Assembly: GCF_007745175.1 (NCBI RefSeq)
Contig: NZ_CP036271.1
Location: forward strand, 6,597,439 to 6,661,438
Direction: 5' to 3'
DNA from: Caulifigura coniformis
GTDB lineage: Bacteria > Planctomycetota > Planctomycetia > Planctomycetales > Planctomycetaceae
Length of the DNA stretch: 64,000 nucleotides
Positions within the stretch are counted from its first letter, which is position 1. Each line of letters begins with the position of its first letter. Both the position numbers and the translations under genes were made by a program. The notes under the pieces were generated by a model that saw only the letters and a program-made list of their open reading frames with translations, did not search any database and had not been told where the DNA came from. Shown here piece by piece: positions 58,151 through 64,000 of this stretch.

Positions 58151-60025
58151 ATGCGACGAAGTCCCGCGCTCGCCTTCCTCATTTTGCTGGGTTCTCTTCT
58201 GGCATCCGCGACCTCTGCCGTCCGGGCGGATGAGCCGACTCTTCAGCAGCTGCAACAGCAGGAACAGGAGGCCGCGACGCGGCGTGACCAGACGAAGGGG
58301 GCGCTGGCCGACGTCGAGAAGCAGTTCCGTCTGATCGAACAGACCATTTCCAGGCTGAAGATCGATCTCGAACGGAACCAGTCGACCGTCACCGAAACCG
58401 AAGCGGCCCAGAAGAAGCAGCAGGAAGAGTCGACGAAGGCTGAAGCGGCCAAGGCGGAGTCGGAGAAGGCCGCCGCGGCTGCGGCGCAGGCACTCGCCGA
58501 CGCCCAGAAGAAGGCGGACGAGGCGAAGAAGGCGGCCGATGCGGCCCGGCAGGCGGCCGAGAAAGCAGTCGCCACCGCGGCCGAGACCGATAAAAAACTC
58601 GGCGGACTCAAAGAGGCGCTGGCCGGATTGCAGACGGGGCTCAAGACGTCGGGCGAATCGCTGACGGCCACACAGGCGGCGCTCGCCGCCGCGAGCAGTG
58701 CTTCGGAAACGGCGTACGCAGACTGGCTCGCGCGGGCCAAAGCCATCGAGGCGACGCTGAAGAAAAGCGGTTCGTGGGTGTCGTTCGTCGAAGAGGTCGC
58801 TCCCGTCTTCCAGCAGCGATGCGTCGCCTGTCACAACTCGCGAATGTCCAAGGGCCGGCTGAACGTCGAGACCTACGCCGCGCTGATGCAGGGTGGCGAA
58901 AGCGGACCAGCCCTGATCGCCGGGGATGCGGACAAGTCGGAAGTGCACTCGCAGGTGGTTGACGGCGCGATGCCCAAGGACGCCGCGCCGCTCACGGCCG
59001 AGCAGATCGCGATCATCGGGAAGTGGATCAGGCTCGGAGCGAAGCTCGATGCGGGGGTCGATCCCGGCGCGCCGCTGTACAAGGTCATTCCGAAAACGGC
59101 CCAGCCTGCGGCGCCCGACGCCTACAAGGTCGCCCCGCCGGTGACGGCGGCCGCGTTCAGCCCCGATGGGACGCTCATCGCGACCAGCGGTTACCACGAA
59201 GTGCTCCTCTGGAAGACGCAGGACCGCTCGCTCGTCCGGCGGATCGGCAACGTGGCCGAGCGCGTGTTCGACATTTCGTTCCACCCGGACGGAAGCCGAC
59301 TGGCGATCGCATCAGGAACTCCCGGCTCGCTGGGGGAAGTGAAGGTCTTCCAGGTGGCGGACGGCGCGCTGCTGGCGGACCTGGTGACGGTTGATGACGT
59401 GATGCTCGGGGCGGCGTTCAGCCCGGATGGTTCGCGTCTGGCGGCGTGCGGCGCGGACCGCAGCGTGTCGGTGTTCGACGTGGCGACCTGGAAGCAGCAG
59501 ATCCGCCTCGAAGACCATGCCGACTGGGTGCTCGACATCAACTGGTCGCCCGATGGCGGCAAGCTGGTGACGGCCAGTCGCGACAAGACCTCGAAAGTGT
59601 TCGATTCCAAAACGGGCGAAGCGGTCTCGACGTTCAACGGACACGCGGAAGTGGTGTTCGCGGCGGCCTTCAACAACGACGGCTCACAGGTCGTCTCGGC
59701 CGGTCGCGACAAGCAGGTCCGCGCCTGGAATCCTGCGGATGCCAAGCAGGCCCGCGCGATCGGCGGGTTCGGAGGGGATATCCTCGCGCTCCGCGTTCTG
59801 CCGGAGAACCGCGTGCTGACCGGGGGGGCCGACATGCATGTGCGGCTGCACCAGATCGCGGACGGCAAACCACTGAACGACTTCACCGGCGCGAAGGACT
59901 GGGTTTATTGCGTCGACGGGCACGCCGGTTCGAAGCTGGCGGTCTCCGGCAGCTATGACGGCGAGCTGCGGTTGTGGAACCTCGGCGAAGGGAAGCCGGC
60001 GGGCGAATGGGCGGCCAAGCCGTAG
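58151..60025 (+). CDS. secreted cytochrome-c-domain/WD40 protein with long coiled coil
   Basis: 624 residues. Signal peptide (LAFLILLGSLLASATSAVRA). Residues 30-190 are a coiled coil rich in Ala, Glu and Lys. Then a planctomycete-type single-haem domain with CVACHN (CxxCH) and distal Met in VVDGAMPKD, about 205-300. The rest (about 320-620) is a seven-bladed WD40 propeller (FSPDGTLIATSGYHEVLLW, FSPDGSRLAACGADRSVSVF, WSPDGGKLVTASRDKTSKVF and similar). In planctomycetes such proteins sit with DUF1549/DUF1553 proteins of unknown substrate. Here it stands alone. Confidence 0.92.
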   Translation: MRRSPALAFLILLGSLLASATSAVRADEPTLQQLQQQEQEAATRRDQTKGALADVEKQFRLIEQTISRLKIDLERNQSTVTETEAAQKKQQEESTKAEAAKAESEKAAAAAAQALADAQKKADEAKKAADAARQAAEKAVATAAETDKKLGGLKEALAGLQTGLKTSGESLTATQAALAAASSASETAYADWLARAKAIEATLKKSGSWVSFVEEVAPVFQQRCVACHNSRMSKGRLNVETYAALMQGGESGPALIAGDADKSEVHSQVVDGAMPKDAAPLTAEQIAIIGKWIRLGAKLDAGVDPGAPLYKVIPKTAQPAAPDAYKVAPPVTAAAFSPDGTLIATSGYHEVLLWKTQDRSLVRRIGNVAERVFDISFHPDGSRLAIASGTPGSLGEVKVFQVADGALLADLVTVDDVMLGAAFSPDGSRLAACGADRSVSVFDVATWKQQIRLEDHADWVLDINWSPDGGKLVTASRDKTSKVFDSKTGEAVSTFNGHAEVVFAAAFNNDGSQVVSAGRDKQVRAWNPADAKQARAIGGFGGDILALRVLPENRVLTGGADMHVRLHQIADGKPLNDFTGAKDWVYCVDGHAGSKLAVSGSYDGELRLWNLGEGKPAGEWAAKP

Positions 60026-60064
60026 GTAGGACCCGTCGCGACGCTGATGCATGACGGCATGCCA

Positions 60065-60628
60065 TCAGGAATCGTCTTCGACGACAACATTGCGTCTCGC
60101 CACAATTTCTCCGTCGGTGCCGTAATTCAGGGGAAAATTGCCTCGCACGTCTTTCCCGATGACGATCTGCATTTCGTAGGCGCCCGTCCGCTTCGGCGCA
60201 TGCATTGACGACCCGCTCGCTTCGATGGTCGATGTCTTCAACAGGACGCGACTGAAGATGGCGGGCTTCTCATACACCATGCCTTCCGTCCCCGTTTCCT
60301 TTCTGACGAACCGAATCCAGGGGCGCCAGGCAAATGGACGAGGCTCCTTTCTGGTCGGTTCGGTCGATGCAGATCGGACGCGGGTTCCTTTGAAGGAGAT
60401 GATGGCGCTCATCTTGAATCGCTGTCCACTTTTCAGTCGTTGTCCATCCACCGCCGGAACTTGATGCAACGTCCACGATGTGCAGTGAGCATGGTCGGAG
60501 ACGACATTCGGAACGATGACCGGCTTCAGCTTCTCCGCCGGAAGCATGGCCACCACGGCTCCAGCTGTGCAGCAAATCAGGGCGATGGCGACAATCGACG
60601 CCTTTCGCCATTCAGAACGCATCCACAT
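60065..60628 (-). CDS. membrane-anchored protein of unknown function, coupled to DUF1559-like gene
   Basis: About 187 residues. One transmembrane helix near the start (SIVAIALICCTAGAVVAMLP), then an extracytoplasmic beta-rich part (FKMSAIISFKGTRVRSASTE, EMQIVIGKDVRGNFPLNYG). Not recognised. Its start overlaps the end of the preceding DUF1559-like gene by about 17 bases on the same strand, so it is translated from the same transcript. GGGA seven bases ahead supports the ATG at 60628; ATG 60622 is possible. Confidence 0.72.
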   Translation of the reverse strand: MWMRSEWRKASIVAIALICCTAGAVVAMLPAEKLKPVIVPNVVSDHAHCTSWTLHQVPAVDGQRLKSGQRFKMSAIISFKGTRVRSASTEPTRKEPRPFAWRPWIRFVRKETGTEGMVYEKPAIFSRVLLKTSTIEASGSSMHAPKRTGAYEMQIVIGKDVRGNFPLNYGTDGEIVARRNVVVEDDS

Positions 60629-61553
60629 GGTCGTTCCCATTCCGGGTTCCGAGCGCCTGCCAGGAAGCGAGACTGATGGCATTCGAGACAAACCGGGCGC
60701 TTCCGTCGCAGAGCGCGACGTTCACGCCTCCCGCATGGCGGCTCCAGGCGGTGTAGGTATGGGCGGCCGGGAAGTTGGGATCCTCGAAATAGCAGCCGGG
60801 AGTGTTGGGCGGAAGAAAATGTCCGTAAGTCGCCTGCGGGACCACAAACAATTGAAAATACCCGCTTGAGACTGCTGGAAAGAGGCCCGTTCGCTGGCCG
60901 GCATCCCGACAGGCGCTCGCGAAAGCCTCCGGCGCGTCGACGGAATAGCTTCCCTTGAGGTGCCAGACGCAACGGATCGGATCACGCCGGCATGCCGCTT
61001 CGAACTCTTCCGCTCCATTCGGCCGCAACGGCTCATAATGAAACGCTTGGGGCCTCTCGGAAAAGTAGGCCGTCATCGACAATCCGTCGGTCACGTCACG
61101 CGACCGCAAGGGATTGTCTGGCCTCAAACTGACGAGGCCGTTCTTCCACGACAGGTCCGTGCCATGATTCACCAGATAATGAACTGGCGCGGACTCATAG
61201 GGCAGGATATCGCTGGCGGGACAGAGAATGACCGGGAGCAGGAGGCGCGGTGGAATCGGCGTAGAAAAGAACTCGGTCTTCAGATTCGGCTGTTCCAGAT
61301 AGGGCAGCAGGTCATCGAGCGGAGAGAGGCTTGCTCCCGGCAAATGGCCGCGAACCGATTCAAAATTCTGGCTGGCGAGGGCGATCTGCTTGAGATTGTT
61401 CACGCATTGGAGCCGCTGCGACGTTGCGCGCGACGTCATCACCGCCGGCAACAGCAAGCTCGCGAGCAGTCCAACGACGCCGATCACGACCAGCACTTCC
61501 AGCATGGTCACGCCCCGCCGCGAACTCTGTCTCAGAGAGACTCTGGTGTTCAT
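60612..61553 (-). CDS. divergent DUF1559-like prepilin protein
   Basis: 313 residues. Prepilin signal GVTMLEVLVVIGVVGLLASL with Glu+5, then QRLQCVNNLKQIALASQNFE and the C-terminal [20 protein letters not shown]. The usual QQAREAARR is reduced to MTSRATSQRL and the middle is Pro- and Cys-rich. The lipoprotein partner is not next in line; instead a membrane protein is coupled downstream. ATG at 61553 chosen because the prepilin signal follows closely. Confidence 0.88.
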   Translation of the reverse strand: MNTRVSLRQSSRRGVTMLEVLVVIGVVGLLASLLLPAVMTSRATSQRLQCVNNLKQIALASQNFESVRGHLPGASLSPLDDLLPYLEQPNLKTEFFSTPIPPRLLLPVILCPASDILPYESAPVHYLVNHGTDLSWKNGLVSLRPDNPLRSRDVTDGLSMTAYFSERPQAFHYEPLRPNGAEEFEAACRRDPIRCVWHLKGSYSVDAPEAFASACRDAGQRTGLFPAVSSGYFQLFVVPQATYGHFLPPNTPGCYFEDPNFPAAHTYTAWSRHAGGVNVALCDGSARFVSNAISLASWQALGTRNGNDHVDAF

Positions 61554-61834
61554 GTTCAGAGCATCCTTTCCTCTGGCACGCCAACGAATCGCAACAATCT
61601 GAGTTCGATTCCAGTTCTCGACCGGTCGCCACTCCGTTCCAAACGAAAAGAGGCGGCGGCCGAGCCTGGATTCCGATGCATCACTCCGATTGACACCAAT
61701 CCAACCGTCAAGATCGAGCGACCAGCGACCCTGACAGTCAGGACGAATGCACAGTGAAGAACCACGGCGAGCCGCTAGCTCCGAACATGGTCGCGATTGC
61801 CTCACGACATCTCGCCGAGAACTTCAAACGCCTG

Positions 61835-62329
61835 CTACTCAACATCCCCCAGATCAGCGACTCCCTCCCAGAGTTTCACATTCTGTAGTTCATCAGCCAC
61901 GATGAGGTTGCCGCCCTGACCTGTAGTAATCGCGTAAATGAGGTGGGGGACCGATTGCGAAACTGCAGCATCGTCGTCAAGGATCAACACCGTATAGCTA
62001 TGGCCTTGTTTCAATTGTGTGCCGGTCGCCTGGTAGATCATGTAATTCGAATCCGTCGGATCAACCGTCCCCGTTGGAGCGTAAATCTTGATTTCCGATT
62101 CGTTTGCGGCCATATCTCGGAAAACCACCGACACTGGCGGTCGCGCATTCACCGTGGCAACCGGAACCCGGATCTTCCACGAAATACTGACAAAAGTGTT
62201 TGCAGCCGGTTGATTGGGGGACTCCTGCGGGCATCCTGACGCACAGAGCACCAATGCCAAGAGGAAACGAAAATTCGACGACAACTTTCTGCCCGAAGCC
62301 ACCCCACCTCGAACATCATTGCACGACAT
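61835..62329 (-). CDS. small lipoprotein of unknown function
   Basis: 164 residues. Signal with lipobox LVLCASGC (about residue 27-34), then a beta-rich domain (FVSISWKIRVPVATVNARPP, HSYTVLILDDDAAVSQ). Strong ribosome binding site AGGAGG at the normal distance from ATG 62329. The frame continues upstream through the tandem repeat as ALSQ repeats, so a longer start cannot be ruled out but is unlikely. It reads toward the DUF1559-like gene. Confidence 0.8.
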   Translation of the reverse strand: MSCNDVRGGVASGRKLSSNFRFLLALVLCASGCPQESPNQPAANTFVSISWKIRVPVATVNARPPVSVVFRDMAANESEIKIYAPTGTVDPTDSNYMIYQATGTQLKQGHSYTVLILDDDAAVSQSVPHLIYAITTGQGGNLIVADELQNVKLWEGVADLGDVE

Positions 62330-62340
62330 AGCCACTTCCT

Positions 62341-62412
62341 CCTGAGAGAGAGCCTGAGAGAGAGCCTGAGAGAGAGCCTGAGAGAGAGCCTGAGAGAGAG
62401 CCTGAGAGAGAG
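62341..62412. repeat. tandem repeat, 6 perfect copies of a 12-base unit
   Basis: The unit cctgagagagag (plus strand) is repeated six times without error, 72 bases. Seen from the lipoprotein gene it reads ctctctctcagg, and its last copy abuts gagg, giving the AGGAGG ribosome binding site. The unit is 12 bases, so copy number changes keep any frame but alter the leader length. Confidence 0.92.
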
Positions 62413-62627
62413 CCTGCCACAACCGCGAAGCTGACTGCTTATTCGATCATGGCCTGAGTGGCCAAGCTACCAGTCTCAAGTTCGTTGTCAACCTCAAACA
62501 TGAGTCAAGAATTGATGGAGCTCCGCATCAAGCCGCTGGAAGCATTGCGAGTCCTGTGCCACCACTGCCGTGCAGCTTGGGATCGAGGTCATGATCCGCC
62601 CGAACAGGCTGAAGCCTGTACTCCGAA

Positions 62628-64000
62628 CTACGCAATCAGCTTTTCGACGATTTTTCCTGCGACGTCAGTCAGCCTGAAGTTCCTCCCCTGGAACTTGTAC
62701 GTCAGCTTCTCGTGATCCAGACCGAGGAGCTTCAGCAGCGTGGCGTGCAGGTCGTGGACGTGGACCTTGTCTTCGACGGAGTAATAGCCGAGTTCGTCCG
62801 TCGCACCGATCGTCTGTCCGTGTTTGATCCCGCCGCCGGTCATCCACATCGTGAACGCCTCGACGTGATGGTCGCGGCCAATGAGGTCGCGCGGCTCGCC
62901 CATCGGAGTGCGACCGAACTCGCCCCCCCAGATGACGATGGTGTCATCCAGCAGGCCGCGGGCCTTGAGATCGGTGACGAGGGCGGCCGCCCCCTGGTCC
63001 ACTTCCCTGCACCGCGCATCGAGCGGTTCGCCGAGGTGGGTGTCCTTGTTGCCGTGATGGTCCCAGTCGGTGTGATAGAGCTGCACGAACCGGCAGCCCC
63101 GTTCGACGAGCCGCCGCGCGAGGAGACAATTGTTGGCGAACGACGGCTTCGAAGGATCGGCCCCGTAGAGGTCCATCGTCTCCTTCGTTTCGCCGGAGAG
63201 GTCGACGAGTTCCGGCGCACTGGATTGCATGCGGAACGCCATTTCATAGGCGGCGATGCGCGTGGCGATCTCGGGATCCTGAACGGCCGCAAGCCGCGAC
63301 TGGTTGAGATCGCGCACCGCGTCAAAGAAAGCTCCCTGCCGGGCCGAGTCGTATCCGGGCGGGCTCGAGAGATTCAGGATCGGCTCGGCCCCGGAGAGGA
63401 ACGGGACCCCCTGGTAGGTCGTCGGCAGGAAGCCGCTGCCCCACAGCGCGGTCCCTCCGCGCGGGCCGCGCGGGCCTGACTGCAGAACGACGAATCCCGG
63501 CAGCGACTGCGACTCGCTGCCAATGCCATAGGTGAGCCAGGCACCCATGGATGGCATGCCGAAGCGTGAGGAGCCGCAGTTCATGAACAGCTTGGCCGGC
63601 CCGTGGTTGAAGACGTCGGTGGCCATGCTTTTCACGAAGGTCACATCGTCGGCGATCTTCGCGAGGTGCGGAAGACACTCACTGATCTGGGCCTTCGACT
63701 CGCCATGTTCCGCAAACTTGCGACGGGTTCCGAGGAGCTTCGCATCCCCCTTGATGAACGCGAACCGCTTGCCCTTGGTGACCTCTTCGGGGATGACCTG
63801 ACCGTCATACTCCTGCAGCTTCGGCTTGTAGTCGAACAGATCGAGTTGACTCGGCGCCCCGGCCATGAACATGAAGATCACCCGCTTGGCCCTGGCGGGG
63901 AAATGAGTCGGCTTGGGAAGGAGCGGAGGTTTCGCCTGCGGGAGGGGGGCCGCTGAGGCGTTTTCGCCCAGCATCGAGGCCAGAGCGATCGATCCCAGGC
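62628..64000 (-). CDS. DUF1501 domain-containing protein (5' end beyond window)
   Basis: At least 457 residues; the frame is open to the window edge, where LGSIALASMLG lies, the end of the usual twin-arginine signal. DUF1501 is a sulfatase/alkaline-phosphatase-like fold; visible parts are FMAGAPSQLDLFDYKPKL, FNHGPAKLFMNCGSSRFG, QLYHTDWDHHGNKDTHLG, WGGEFGRTPMGEP and the C-terminal VHDLHATLLKLLGLDHEKLT. Exported in planctomycetes; function unknown. The neighbouring gene would usually be DUF1549/DUF1553. Confidence 0.95.
   Translation of the reverse strand, partial: LGSIALASMLGENASAAPLPQAKPPLLPKPTHFPARAKRVIFMFMAGAPSQLDLFDYKPKLQEYDGQVIPEEVTKGKRFAFIKGDAKLLGTRRKFAEHGESKAQISECLPHLAKIADDVTFVKSMATDVFNHGPAKLFMNCGSSRFGMPSMGAWLTYGIGSESQSLPGFVVLQSGPRGPRGGTALWGSGFLPTTYQGVPFLSGAEPILNLSSPPGYDSARQGAFFDAVRDLNQSRLAAVQDPEIATRIAAYEMAFRMQSSAPELVDLSGETKETMDLYGADPSKPSFANNCLLARRLVERGCRFVQLYHTDWDHHGNKDTHLGEPLDARCREVDQGAAALVTDLKARGLLDDTIVIWGGEFGRTPMGEPRDLIGRDHHVEAFTMWMTGGGIKHGQTIGATDELGYYSVEDKVHVHDLHATLLKLLGLDHEKLTYKFQGRNFRLTDVAGKIVEKLIA

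Noticed and set aside
62341-62412. CRISPR array
   Set aside because: Units are 12 bases with no spacers; it is a plain tandem repeat.

Overview
The window looks like chromosomal DNA of a planctomycete (probably order Planctomycetales; genus not determined). The markers are GC-rich sequence, two complete DUF1559 prepilin-like genes each followed by a small lipoprotein, a third divergent DUF1559 gene, a DUF1501 protein, a secreted cytochrome-c/WD40 protein, a PEP-CTERM protein, a secreted metalloprotease with an LEPR-like motif, and many short genes in alternating orientation. No tRNA, rRNA or CRISPR array was seen.

Layout. 0-6 kb: glutamate synthase large subunit (gltB) behind a LysR regulator. 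6-16 kb: small conserved proteins, RimI, a membrane protein translationally coupled to an HtrA-like protein with two PDZ domains and an esterase-like tail in which all recognisable catalytic residues are replaced, a YihX-like HAD phosphatase, a large secreted carboxypeptidase-regulatory-domain protein, a cNMP-binding/FHA protein and an ECF sigma factor. 16-20 kb: a red/far-red light module, heme oxygenase (bphO) followed by a bacteriophytochrome histidine kinase with a fused receiver. 20-27 kb: secreted metalloprotease and PEP-CTERM protein, a XylR-like regulator, and the first DUF1559/lipoprotein pair. 27-31 kb: an accessory island with a truncated DUF2075-type gene, an intact IS4-family element with 17-bp terminal inverted repeats and a 9-bp target duplication, several copies of palindromic repeats, and a RepA-like AAA ATPase of unusual base composition.

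31-50 kb is mostly housekeeping: YkgJ-type cysteine cluster protein, hisB, a site-2-protease-like M50 peptidase, a secreted STN-like protein, a TIM-barrel isomerase with an orphan CoxS-type 2Fe-2S protein, an ECF sigma factor/PspA/membrane protein cluster, a LarA-like protein, SDR, AI-2E family transporter, mutS, Dabb protein, FtsB/DivIC-like protein, SRPBCC protein and eno, then two proteins of unknown function. 50-64 kb: second DUF1559/lipoprotein pair, an acyltransferase carrying repeat-derived loops, csrA, a Clp_N/ThiD2-like/ThiE fusion, a CDF metal exporter, ruvC, the cytochrome/WD40 protein, the divergent DUF1559 gene with a coupled membrane protein, a lipoprotein with a 6 x 12-bp tandem repeat against its ribosome binding site, and a DUF1501 gene running off the right edge.

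The most unusual items are the doubly inactive protease/esterase fusion, the modular A-B-C palindromic repeat family that has been hit by the IS4 element and sits at the break of the DUF2075 gene, the Clp_N/ThiD2/ThiE fusion, and the tandem repeat that forms part of a Shine-Dalgarno region. I do not see a complete, clearly new multi-gene system; the closest candidate is the coupled membrane protein plus pseudo-HtrA pair.
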